Source of the DNA: Winogradskyella luteola
Lineage (GTDB): Bacteria; Bacteroidota; Bacteroidia; Flavobacteriales; Flavobacteriaceae
Assembly (NCBI RefSeq): GCF_019203985.1
Contig: NZ_JAGSPD010000001.1
Span: forward strand, 368,854 to 432,853
Direction of reading: 5' to 3'
DNA length: 64,000 bases
Position 1 is the stretch's first letter. Every line of letters starts with the position of its first letter. Position numbers and translations under genes: made by a program. The notes under the pieces are model-generated. The model saw only the letters and a program-made list of their open reading frames with translations. It ran no database searches and had not been told where the DNA came from. This document shows positions 57,400-64,000 of this stretch, piece by piece.

Positions 57400-57476
57400 A
57401 AAAGCCCAAACAATTTTAGATTGTTTGGGCTTTTTAAATTGGCGAGACCATGTAATTACTTATGGTCATTGTTACA
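57400..57476 (-). repeat. Attc-like element E0 (array end, one arm degenerate)
   Basis: A 13-bp hairpin AAAGCCCAAACAA / TTGTTTGGGCTTT (57401-57433) is followed by GGCGAGACCATGTAATTACT, which matches 17 of 20 bases of the block in E3 and E5, and then TCATTGTTAC. The other outer arm is not recognisable. The hairpin plus T run could also serve as a terminator for the receptor gene. Confidence 0.55.
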
Positions 57477-57483
57477 ACAAGTT

Positions 57484-57966
57484 TTATGTTTTTGATTTTC
57501 TAATAAATTCCAATATTTTCCCATTTAACAATACAATTGAAATGGTGTCAGCCTCTATTTTCTTTAACATTTTTGTTTCGTTACTGTTTTCAAAATTCAG
57601 ATTGTAAGTTAAGCTGTTACCCGTTTCATTCATTCGACTTGAATAGAACATACTGTCAACTTTTTTTAATTTCCCAAAGACTGAAGATTTAACTTCTTTT
57701 ACAATATCATTATTGCTCAAATCGAAATTAGGACTTGATTCAATTACGACGGTTAAGCCGCTTTTTTTTGGTTCTATGAACTGTATGTAATATCCGGCTC
57801 TGATGTTTAAAAACTTGTCCTTATCATATTCCACTTTTGCAAAAGCTAATTCATCATTAGGCAATTCAATTCCGGTATAATCATACTCGTGGAAATGTCC
57901 TTTAGGGCAAGCCATTAGTGTAAAACAAGTTAAAATCAGAAGCGCTATTTTTATTTTCGATGTCAT
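57484..57966 (-). CDS. Hypothetical lipoprotein (cassette gene 1)
   Basis: A 160-residue protein with lipobox LMAC (cysteine about residue 20), then PKGHFHEYDYTGIELP. The remainder is an alpha/beta domain without recognised motifs (SGLTVVIESSPNFDLSNNDIVKEVKSS). It is the last gene of the array in the reading direction. Start at 57966; the flank contains no obvious own promoter. Function unknown. Confidence 0.7.
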   Translation of the reverse strand: MTSKIKIALLILTCFTLMACPKGHFHEYDYTGIELPNDELAFAKVEYDKDKFLNIRAGYYIQFIEPKKSGLTVVIESSPNFDLSNNDIVKEVKSSVFGKLKKVDSMFYSSRMNETGNSLTYNLNFENSNETKMLKKIEADTISIVLLNGKILEFIRKSKT

Positions 57967-57998
57967 GCGTCTATTTGGTCAAATTACTTAAAATGGTC

Positions 57999-58069
57999 TT
58001 GTGCACGGCTATCTGCTGGAAAATGTTCAATAGACTTTTTCTACCGTGGCCTAAAGACAGTAACTGTTA
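57999..58069 (-). repeat. Attc-like element E1 (short)
   Basis: GCACGGCTATCTGCTGG at one end resembles the GGCTATGAGTAGTTGC arm of E3/E5; the other end reads AGTAACTGTTAC. It is the shortest and most divergent element. Confidence 0.4.
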
Positions 58070-58633
58070 CTATTCGATTTCGTATCTCTCGAAAAGTTCT
58101 TCTATCCTTCGGTAATATGAGTTGGGAAGTCCGTTTGTATATAATGTGTGATCGATGGGACCAATTCGTTTTCCATTTAGTTTTTCAAACATGACTTTTG
58201 GGATTTCACGTACTCTTTTTAAATCCGAATCAATGATAGTCCTGTCAGCTGATTTATCATAACCTTCTCTTAATTCAATATTTTTTGGATCACATTCAAG
58301 TTCATTCAGTTTATAAAAACCACTACAGTATCGTTTTTCTATATCTTCAGTGAAATCGAAATCATCGCTATACCAACTTTCCTTTTCTTCAACCTCGTCT
58401 GCATTTTTGAATTGTTTAGCAAAATAAGGTTCTGACATCCAGTAAGCTGCCAGTATAATAGCTTTATCAATCTTTGGATTTTCTTTTAACCAATCTAAAA
58501 GATATTCATTATCATCCCAATTTGATGCCATCAATGAATGATATAATTCTCCTTGTGAAGCTGAATTTAAAAATTCATTCCATATAGAATGTTCCATTTC
58601 AAGAAATTTATCTCCGTCAATCTTTTCTTTCAT
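58070..58633 (-). CDS. DUF4274-like hypothetical protein (cassette gene 2)
   Basis: A 187-residue soluble acidic protein. SNWDDNEYLLDWLKENPKIDKAIILAAYWMSEP near residue 37 has the W-D-D ... aliphatic helix ... A-x-x-x-Y/F-W pattern of DUF4274 domains. The rest (ELREGYDKSADRTIIDSDLKRVREIP) is unassigned. DUF4274 genes are often found in variable genomic regions and sometimes with contact-dependent systems. Function unknown. Confidence 0.65.
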   Translation of the reverse strand: MKEKIDGDKFLEMEHSIWNEFLNSASQGELYHSLMASNWDDNEYLLDWLKENPKIDKAIILAAYWMSEPYFAKQFKNADEVEEKESWYSDDFDFTEDIEKRYCSGFYKLNELECDPKNIELREGYDKSADRTIIDSDLKRVREIPKVMFEKLNGKRIGPIDHTLYTNGLPNSYYRRIEELFERYEIE

Positions 58634-58649
58634 ATATGTTCAGGTTTAT

Positions 58650-58783
58650 TGTCAACGTGTTTGTTTATGGCTCGTTGCGGAAAATCGTAGCTGATTTTGC
58701 GCCGTAGCCGAAAGATAGTAAATAAGCGTTGAATTCCGATTAGGAATTCAACCGCAATGAATTATAGCAATTATTGTACAACG
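58650..58783 (-). repeat. Attc-like element E2
   Basis: Outer arms TATGGCTCGTTGCGG and CCGCAATGAATTATAG pair imperfectly. Internal hairpins are AAAATC-GTAGCT-GATTTT and the 10-bp stem GTTGAATTCC / GGAATTCAAC (58728-58752). Confidence 0.55.
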
Positions 58784-58792
58784 TTTTTCATT

Positions 58793-59449
58793 TTAAAATT
58801 GTCCGATTACTTTTAAAAGTAAAGCAGTTGGTGCTATTATTAATCCAATGTAAAAAATGTGCTTTCCGTGCTTTCTGTCATTTGCCGAATATGAATATGC
58901 TTTTTGTCCATTCGGCAATGTTTTTTTAGAAGTCCACAAAAAATATCCAATTATCAGTCCTAAAAAACCGCCTAAAAGTGAAAAAATATATCCAGCAATG
59001 ATCCAAGATTTTTGGTTTTCTTCTGGTTTTGCTAAATCTCTTAATCTTTCATTTTTCAATGAATTCAGAAGTTCTTTGTCAACTGATTTTCCTCTCTGTT
59101 TTAGTATTTTTTGAGCAAGAGTATAGTCAAACGCATTCCATTCGTCTGACTTTAGCAAAATCTCAAAAAGTTCCTCGTCTGTAAATTCAAATAGATAATA
59201 GTCCTTATCAATTTGGTCAATTAAATTTTCCGCATTCTTTTCAAGAATTTCTTCCGCTTTTTCAAAGTCAGATTGTTTAATTCTAACTTCGAATTCGTTT
59301 TGCAAGGTGTTTCCAGAAAATGTGACATCAACAGGCGGAATATTATCGGCAAGTACTGATTCAATTCCGTTTTCTTTAAGCAATTCTTTCAATTCGTTTG
59401 CTTGTTCTAAAGTCGGAAACTTTTTAAATATTGAATAATTTTCTGTCAT
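58793..59449 (-). CDS. Membrane protein with N-terminal DUF2007-like domain (cassette gene 3)
   Basis: A 218-residue protein. Residues 1-75 (YSIFKKFPTLEQANELKELLKENGIESVLADN ... IKQSDFEKAEEIL) match the DUF2007 putative signal-transducing fold. A helical linker follows, then two membrane helices (SWIIAGYIFSLLGGFLGLIIGYFLW and HIFYIGLIIAPTALLLKVIG) near the C-terminus. It is common in Bacteroidota as an isolated protein. Role unknown. Confidence 0.75.
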   Translation of the reverse strand: MTENYSIFKKFPTLEQANELKELLKENGIESVLADNIPPVDVTFSGNTLQNEFEVRIKQSDFEKAEEILEKNAENLIDQIDKDYYLFEFTDEELFEILLKSDEWNAFDYTLAQKILKQRGKSVDKELLNSLKNERLRDLAKPEENQKSWIIAGYIFSLLGGFLGLIIGYFLWTSKKTLPNGQKAYSYSANDRKHGKHIFYIGLIIAPTALLLKVIGQF

Positions 59450-59470
59450 TTACGAAATTTTGGTCAAATG

Positions 59471-59601
59471 TTGCACAATGGTTTTGGCTATGAACAGTTG
59501 TGCGGGTTAGCACTTAACTTTATAAGTACACACCAAGTTGGAAATTTCGAAAAAATTTCCAACTTGGGCGAGAACAAGCAATTACTTATAGCATTGTTAG
59601 C
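59471..59601 (-). repeat. Attc-like element E3 (best preserved)
   Basis: Left arm ACAATGGTTTTGGCTATGAA and right arm TTATAGCATTGT are imperfect inverted repeats, with extra unpaired bases only in the left arm. Inside lie AAGTACACACC, a perfect 15-bp stem CCAAGTTGGAAATTT / AAATTTCCAACTTGG (59533-59567) and GGCGAGAACAAGCAATTACT (59567-59586). It ends in GTTAGC. Confidence 0.65.
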
Positions 59602-59609
59602 TTTAGTTA

Positions 59610-60005
59610 CTAATTCATCTCAACATTTTCATCATATTTTTGAACAAACCGTTTTAATTTTTCAGAAATCAGTTTACAATCTTTTAGAGTTCCATCCGAA
59701 ACTAATTTCTTAATTAAAAGTTTTTTAGTGAATACATACGAAGAAGAAGTAAAAGACATATCCTCTTCAAAAAAGGTTACTTTAGTATATAATGATACAT
59801 AAGGACTATTGTGAATGAATTTTAAAAAAAATAGTTCATTTCCACTCATATCAGAGAAACTAACATTATTTGAATCCCCAGAGATTTTAAGGCACTCTTT
59901 TCCGTCAACATAGACAGTATTTTTTTTTATTTTAATTTTTTGTGCATTTACAAATGATACGAAAAATACACTCATCGTAATAATCACTAAAATTCTTTTT
60001 TTCAT
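59610..60005 (-). CDS. Secreted hypothetical protein (cassette gene 4)
   Basis: A 131-residue protein with a signal peptide (RILVIITMSVFFVSFVNAQ) and a beta-rich mature part (KIKIKKNTVYVDGKECLKISGD). It is unrecognised but resembles small periplasmic proteins of Flavobacteriaceae. The gene is flanked by GTTAGCTTTAGTTA (59596) and TAATTAAAGGTAAC (60031), complementary at 12 of 14 positions. Confidence 0.7.
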   Translation of the reverse strand: MKKRILVIITMSVFFVSFVNAQKIKIKKNTVYVDGKECLKISGDSNNVSFSDMSGNELFFLKFIHNSPYVSLYTKVTFFEEDMSFTSSSYVFTKKLLIKKLVSDGTLKDCKLISEKLKRFVQKYDENVEMN

Positions 60006-60040
60006 TTCTAATATTTTAAATGTTTGTTTTTAATTAAAGG

Positions 60041-60234
60041 TAACGGTTTTTTGTATGGCTCGTTACGTGCAAATTAGCGATTATTTTCGGCTTATGCACA
60101 AGCTAAATTTTTAAATTTTACTATTTATCTTTTTTATTGGAAATCGTCAAATTTAAAAATTTGGAGACTTTCCAAATGTACCTTAACTTCGATTAAAAAA
60201 CTGATTATCAATGATATATATACGGTGTTGTGGT
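60041..60234. repeat. Attc-like element E4 and gene-free gap before cassette gene 5
   Basis: AACGGTTTTTTGTATGGCTCGTTACG resembles the start of E2. AAATTTTTAAATTT and AAATTTAAAAATTT form a long A/T hairpin in the middle, and the element ends near CAATGATATATATACGGTGTTGTGG. It shares arms with E2 but not the GGCGAGAACAAG block. Confidence 0.45.
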
Positions 60235-60300
60235 ATCGCTTTTTTATTTGATGACATTTCCATTTTAATTCGATGTATAGATAAATAACATCAAACTAAT

Positions 60301-61578
60301 ATGAAAAAAAGTATCATTTTATTATTTCTAATATATTTTTTAATAGGATGTACATCAGACGACAGTAATCCAAATACTAGCAATGTCACAGTCTCAATTG
60401 AAGCCTCTGGACTTAACGATGACAAACTGGCGCTGAACAATTCAGCAACCTTTACAGCAATTGTTTCAGGTTTTGAAGGAGATGTGTCTTCTTTAACCTA
60501 TAGATGGAGGTTATCTACAGAAAATGGCGAACTCTCAGACAGTGAAAATCCGCTACCCAATCCTTCGGTTAGTGGCAGTTCCATAAACTGTGTTGGCAAA
60601 TCGGAAGGGGATGAAGAGATTACGGTAGAAGTGCTGGATGAATTTAATTCTGTGCTTGCTCTGGCATCTTATACTTTTACAATCCTTCCATCAAATGATC
60701 CAGGAGGTTCTTACGGCTGTTTTGATCAGCCAAAACTAATCTACAGAAACGGAACATTTAACTTTGTACTTAATTTTGATGGTACGAACGAAGAGTATCT
60801 TGGCATAGGTGGAGGGATAGGTGTGGCCATATCACCAGATGGCGAATGGATTGCCCAAGCGCGAGACACCCAATCTGGATGGCAAATGCACATTTTTAGG
60901 TGTGATGGTAGTACCGGATTAATACCCATTCCAGTAACATTTGTGGAAGATGATAGTTGTCCCAAATTCTCACTAGATAGTAAAAAATTATATTTTACAG
61001 GAGCTGTAGATTCACCGAGTGCCCCTGTAAATGGGAACATTTATGAAATTTTTGCCTATGATCTTGAGACTGGAGCTTTGAATCAATTGACCTCCGTAGC
61101 TGAACAAGGCGATTTTATTTTTGGCTGTTTTGCAATATCTCCTGTAACTGGGGATATAGCTTTTACACGTTACAATTTTGATACAGAGCAAACAAAGCTT
61201 GCGTTCCTTCAGCCTGAATCTGGGCTTGTCACAGATTTCACGACTTTTCCACAAGGTTTTGGCAATAGTAATCTAGACTGGTCGCCAGACGCTGGAGATA
61301 TTATATTTTGGGCACAATTTAACGACACGCCAGGCATTTACAGAATAAACTTGACTAGTGGATCGCAACCGCTTCTTATTTATCAAAACGAAGCAAACTC
61401 CGATTTTTCTTTTTCTCCTACCTACTACAACGGTGGAGACCGAATTGCTTGGGTTGGTCCGTCACAAAATGGACAGACTGGTAATAGTCTATTTTCAACG
61501 AATGCCAACGGAGAAGACTTACAAACGCTGTTAGATGCAAATTCAAGTATATTCTTACTGTATGGGATTCTGCGTTAA
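60301..61578 (+). CDS. TolB-like beta-propeller lipoprotein (cassette gene 5, opposite orientation)
   Basis: A 425-residue lipoprotein (lipobox LIGC, then TSDDSNPNTS). It has an immunoglobulin-like N-terminal domain (SLTYRWRLSTENGELSDSENPLP) and then WD40-like PD40 repeats (VAISPDGEWIAQ, CPKFSLDSKKLYFTG, FAISPVTGDIAFTR, LDWSPDAGDIIFW). It is the only gene of the array on the plus strand and has its own terminator at 61601. It probably binds something at the cell surface; the ligand is unknown. Confidence 0.85.
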   Translation: MKKSIILLFLIYFLIGCTSDDSNPNTSNVTVSIEASGLNDDKLALNNSATFTAIVSGFEGDVSSLTYRWRLSTENGELSDSENPLPNPSVSGSSINCVGKSEGDEEITVEVLDEFNSVLALASYTFTILPSNDPGGSYGCFDQPKLIYRNGTFNFVLNFDGTNEEYLGIGGGIGVAISPDGEWIAQARDTQSGWQMHIFRCDGSTGLIPIPVTFVEDDSCPKFSLDSKKLYFTGAVDSPSAPVNGNIYEIFAYDLETGALNQLTSVAEQGDFIFGCFAISPVTGDIAFTRYNFDTEQTKLAFLQPESGLVTDFTTFPQGFGNSNLDWSPDAGDIIFWAQFNDTPGIYRINLTSGSQPLLIYQNEANSDFSFSPTYYNGGDRIAWVGPSQNGQTGNSLFSTNANGEDLQTLLDANSSIFLLYGILR

Positions 61579-61600
61579 AAGAATGGTTGACAAAAGTTCA

Positions 61601-61628
61601 AAAAGGGTGCTATTTGGCATCCTTTTTT
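61601..61628 (+). terminator. Rho-independent terminator of cassette gene 5
   Basis: AAAAGGGTGC / GCATCCTTTT (10 bp with one G-T pair, 6-nt loop) followed by T residues, about 25 bp past the stop. Confidence 0.75.
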
Positions 61629-61707
61629 GATTGATGTAAATAAATCAATTCTCAATTGTAGATTAAATCATTGCTTTTTCTTTTTGGACAACGCACGGCC
61701 AAAATGC

Positions 61708-61864
61708 ACCACAACGGTCTCGGCTATGAGTAGTTGCGTGGCTTAGCGATTAACTTTGCAAGTACACACCAAACTGAAAATCCGCGAGGGTTTTCAGAAG
61801 CGATGGTCTGAGCCTGTCGAAGACTAGGCGAGAACAAGCAATTACTAATAGCCATTATTGGCGG
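61708..61864 (-). repeat. Attc-like element E5
   Basis: Left arm CAACGGTCTCGGCTATGAGTAG and right arm GCAATTACTAATAGCCATTATTG pair imperfectly around GGCTAT/ATAGCC. It contains AAGTACACACC and the 20-base block GGCGAGAACAAGCAATTACT identical to E3. The apex has a hairpin GAAAATCC-GCGAG-GGTTTTC and a CTGAGCCTGTCGAAG unit typical of another repeat family. Confidence 0.6.
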
Positions 61865-61871
61865 TAGTTAT

Positions 61872-62771
61872 TTATTGTTCGTTCCAAATTACTTTTTTGT
61901 CATTTTTTCCTTTTAGTAAAACCAAATAAGGTTTAGGTGTGCTACCATTAAAAATCAGTTTGGATGAAAACAGAAGTTTTTCGTTACCTAAAAAAGCTAC
62001 CCAATGAGGCGCATAAGGCTTCTCTAGTTGGCAAATTACTTTTCTGCCTCCCTTATTCGAAATTGTTTCAAATGACCTCTTACCCCAATATGCCATTAGT
62101 AATTCTCCATTGTGATAATCTATATCAAATATCCGGTTTCTGTTTAATGGTGCATTTTCAACTTCGTTGTCTAAAAGATTATTCCATGTTTTAAGAATCT
62201 TTCCTTTTGGGTTAACCAACCAACAAGTGTTTTCGTCTGTTAATAGAAATTGATTGTTTTCAACTGCTTTTAATCCGTTAATCGGTTTTTGTACTTCAAA
62301 ATGGTGTTCGATAGGTTCTTCTCCTTTATCCAAACAATAAACTTTTGGATATCTTGCAAACACAATTTGATTATCACTAGGCATAAAAAAACCACCTTCT
62401 CCCACTCGCCAATCGTCTTTAAACCAACCCCATATTTCGACTGGCTTTTCGCCCACTTTCATTTTTAGAATTCTACATTGGAATGTTTCGGTTGATTGAA
62501 TAAATCTTCTTTCAATTATATATACATAATCTTCTTTGTTGTAAAGAATATAGTCGCTTGCAGGAAATTCTGATTTTATGAGTATTTCTGGTTGAGAACC
62601 TTCTCTCCAAATCATTATGCATGCATGATGTTCAATATCATTAATTGGATCTATGTAGGACCATAAGACGTTCTTACCTACTGAAATCATGTTTCCAGTT
62701 GGGTGAGCAAAAGCAGTTATAGTTACAAAAAGTATTGAAAATATGATTATTATGTTTTTTACTTTTTTCAT
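61872..62771 (-). CDS. Secreted hypothetical protein (cassette gene 6)
   Basis: A 299-residue protein with a signal peptide (NIIIIFSILFVTITAFAH). Short repeated strands (VLWSYIDPINDIEH, DYVYIIERRFIQ, GEGGFFMPSDNQIVFARYPKVY, NQFLLTDENTCWLVNPKGKI) suggest a small beta-propeller of about six blades. Family not recognised. It is flanked by TTGGCGGTAGTTA (61858) and TAATTACCGCCAA (62787), complementary at 12 of 13 positions. Confidence 0.7.
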   Translation of the reverse strand: MKKVKNIIIIFSILFVTITAFAHPTGNMISVGKNVLWSYIDPINDIEHHACIMIWREGSQPEILIKSEFPASDYILYNKEDYVYIIERRFIQSTETFQCRILKMKVGEKPVEIWGWFKDDWRVGEGGFFMPSDNQIVFARYPKVYCLDKGEEPIEHHFEVQKPINGLKAVENNQFLLTDENTCWLVNPKGKILKTWNNLLDNEVENAPLNRNRIFDIDYHNGELLMAYWGKRSFETISNKGGRKVICQLEKPYAPHWVAFLGNEKLLFSSKLIFNGSTPKPYLVLLKGKNDKKVIWNEQ

Positions 62772-62794
62772 TGAATTTCGTTTTTTTAATTACC

Positions 62795-63050
62795 GCCAAC
62801 GAAAGGGCTACGCGCAGTACGACCCTGACTTTGTGATTTGTTGTAACTGCAAGTTACATAAAAATAGCAAAGGCAAGGTGGGTGTGCCACCCGAGCGAAG
62901 CGAACAGATGAATACCAAAAAAACATAGGATACATTAATAAATTGCGTTTAGCCAATGATATGTTGAGTTCACTAGGGCTTTGAGCGCCGTGGATTGCTG
63001 ATATTCCCAAGATTCCCGTTGATTTAGCAATTTGGTGTAGCCCTTTCGAT
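62795..63050. repeat. Large structured element E6, about 250 bp, no gene
   Basis: Perfect 12-bp inverted ends CGAAAGGGCTAC (62800-62811) and GTAGCCCTTTCG (63037-63048). Inside lie GTGGGTGTGCCACCC and TAACTGCAAGTTA palindromes and GC-rich segments unlike the surrounding DNA. It has no convincing reading frame and differs from the other elements in length. Confidence 0.5.
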
Positions 63051-63135
63051 GATGTCGACTCACAAAATGGCGAGAGTGCGACGATAGGAACACGTAGCAA
63101 TTTTGTTCGGCGCCAAGCCGAATTCGACATCATCG
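63047..63135. repeat. Gene-less mini-unit with perfect complementary ends
   Basis: CGATGATGTCGA (63047-63058) and TCGACATCATCG (63124-63135) are exact reverse complements flanking about 65 bp without a reading frame (includes TTCGGC / GCCGAA). It looks like an empty cassette between E6 and E7. Confidence 0.45.
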
Positions 63136-63259
63136 GTCTCGTGTATGAGTAGTAGCGGATTTTAAGCGACTACTTTTCAAATTACAATATACTTTAATTA
63201 AATGAAAAAGCGGTTTGAATTAGCACCCAAACCGCTATTGCTTATGTACATTGTTAGCC
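63124..63259 (-). repeat. Attc-like element E7
   Basis: Left arm GTGTATGAGTAGTAGCGG and right arm CCGCTATTGCTTATGTACA pair imperfectly, with GGTCTC extra in the left arm as in E5. The central stem AGCGGTTTG / CAAACCGCT (63209-63236) is element-specific. It ends ATTGTTAGCC. Confidence 0.6.
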
Positions 63260-63263
63260 ATAG

Positions 63264-63941
63264 TTATTTATTCGATTCAAGAAATTTAGTCATTATTATG
63301 TCATTCATTTCTTTTGCCTTTTCAAGAGATTCAATTCCGTTTAGGTCTAAATAATATCCGCCATAAACAAGGTGATTATTTATAAGAATCAAATTGTATA
63401 CATAAACTACTATGATTTCGTGGTCGTCATAATAAGGCTTTATTAATTTTAAAGCAGATAATATGTTTTCATTCGGTTTATATTCTTCAATAACAATTGG
63501 CTTTTCGGAATGTAAAAAAGTTGTGTCAGAATACACTTTTTTTAAAGCTTCCAATCTGTCAACATTAATAGTTCCAGTTTTCTTTTTTTGAATTCGAAAT
63601 ATTCTTTCTAAATCCTTTCCAGTCAATTTCCATTTTTGCTCATTTTTGTTAATCATAAAAACAGCATAATCTTCAAAATCGAGAACATCAAGACTATCTT
63701 TTTTTGAAAATGTATAATTGTTTAAATAAACTCCTAGAGTTTTAAACTTATCAGAAATTGATAATTCGTCAAAGTATAATTTTACTGATTTATCCGCATA
63801 ACATTCCGTCCATTTTCCAAAAGTCGGAAGATTAAAATCGATATGTTCAATTTCATTTTTTTCTTCAGAATAGTAGTCTTCTTTTTTTTCAGATTTACAT
63901 CCGATTAATAGAAGTAAAAATATGATGTAAGTTCTGGTCAT
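63264..63941 (-). CDS. Hypothetical lipoprotein (cassette gene 8)
   Basis: A 225-residue lipoprotein (lipobox LIGC at about residue 15, then KSEKKEDYYSEEKNE). The mature part is alpha/beta with no recognised motif (FGKWTECYADKSVKLYFDELSISDKF ... YNLILINNHLVYGGYYLD). The unit is flanked by GTTAGCCATAGTTA (63253, overlapping the stop codon) and TAATTATGGCTAAC (63945), complementary at 13 of 14 positions. Confidence 0.7.
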   Translation of the reverse strand: MTRTYIIFLLLLIGCKSEKKEDYYSEEKNEIEHIDFNLPTFGKWTECYADKSVKLYFDELSISDKFKTLGVYLNNYTFSKKDSLDVLDFEDYAVFMINKNEQKWKLTGKDLERIFRIQKKKTGTINVDRLEALKKVYSDTTFLHSEKPIVIEEYKPNENILSALKLIKPYYDDHEIIVVYVYNLILINNHLVYGGYYLDLNGIESLEKAKEMNDIIMTKFLESNK

Positions 63942-63951
63942 TCTTAATTAT

Positions 63952-64000
63952 GGCTAACGCCCACTGTGTATGACGTAGTGAGGCGCGCCTCACGTAGAGC
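63952..64000 (-). repeat. Attc-like element E8, cut by the window end
   Basis: Starts GGCTAACGCCCACTGTGTATGACG and contains a perfect 16-bp palindrome GTGAGGCGCGCCTCAC (63978-63993). This would be its element-specific central hairpin. The rest lies outside the window. Confidence 0.45.

Larger units (their letters stand above)
57400..64000 (-). mobile_element. Integron-like cassette array (no integrase in window)
   Basis: Seven single-gene units plus one small gene-less unit are separated by structured elements. Shared blocks recur between elements. In several units the short sequences on both sides of the gene are complementary to each other and differ from unit to unit (59596 with 60031; 61858 with 62787; 63047 with 63124; 63253 with 63945). 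Six of seven genes read minus, each followed in its own direction by an element. This is the geometry of integron cassettes followed by attC sites. The core (GTTRGC) differs from classical GTTRRRY and no tyrosine recombinase is visible, so the identity is inferred. Confidence 0.55.

Noticed and set aside
57264..57400. Possible small RNA between two hairpins
   Set aside because: No promoter-like TAnnTTTG with TTG or conserved structure is visible in the interval.
57401..57433. Hairpin AAAGCCCAAACAA / TTGTTTGGGCTTT as a simple second terminator of the receptor gene
   Set aside because: It may terminate, but it is directly joined to the GGCGAGACCATGTAATTACT block shared with E3 and E5, so it is better read as the central hairpin of an array element.
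62786..63133. 115-residue minus-strand frame over elements E6 and E7
   Set aside because: It runs across the inverted ends of two structured elements, has an unlikely composition and no recognisable features.
57400..64000. CRISPR array
   Set aside because: The repeats are long, variable, widely spaced and flank genes; there are no short direct repeats with unique spacers and no cas genes.

Overview
The window looks like a chromosome segment of a marine-type member of the Flavobacteriaceae (Bacteroidota). The evidence is low GC, start codons without clear Shine-Dalgarno sequences, several proteins with type IX secretion (T9SS) C-terminal sorting domains, many short SxxC lipoproteins, a DUF4295-rpmG-rpmB ribosomal cluster, the bacillithiol enzyme BshC, and SecA and E2 sequences with Bacteroidota-style features. 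The genus cannot be fixed from what I can see. I found no rRNA, tRNA or CRISPR array.

Left part (1-19000): the 3' end of secA, small envelope proteins, an ECF sigma / anti-sigma / repeat-rich effector operon with a recognisable ECF promoter, meaB, glycosyltransferase and PAP2 genes, a MATE exporter, a nitronate monooxygenase, a secreted subtilisin, mnmA, a MORN-repeat protein and a fasciclin lipoprotein. At 19140-21963 lies an accessory island: a large lipoprotein whose C-terminal domain carries a JAMM-like His-x-His ... Ser-x-x-Asp signature. It is followed by two tandem near-copies of a DUF6705-type lipoprotein and a truncated third copy, all coupled by ATGA overlaps.

Middle part (22000-57076): mostly housekeeping genes. 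These include yidC, pyrG, a MarR/serine-hydrolase pair, OsmC, a LysM/ligand-binding protein, guaA, bshC, an M14 carboxypeptidase and rimO. They continue with ftsY, the DUF4295-rpmG-rpmB cluster, cinA, an Hpt protein, an FAH-family enzyme, a DEDDh exonuclease, a second ECF operon with a membrane protein and a CxxC-less HMA-like protein, an E2 acyltransferase, recR, a T9SS beta-propeller protein, a sodium/solute symporter and a TonB-linked receptor. A decayed patch at 38263-38877 holds fragments of a VOC-family and a DUF4287-type gene.

Right part (57400-64000): the most unusual region. Seven single hypothetical genes, six of them on the minus strand, are separated by structured elements of roughly 75-250 bp. 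Elements share blocks (for example GGCGAGAACAAGCAATTACT). They have long imperfect inverted arms and an element-specific hairpin at the centre. For most units, the short sequences just outside the gene are complementary to each other in a unit-specific way (for example GTTAGCCATAGTTA with TAATTATGGCTAAC). This is the layout expected for an integron-like cassette array, with each gene followed by an attC-like site that becomes fully palindromic only in the excised circle. No integrase is in the window. In the gene direction it would lie beyond position 64000.
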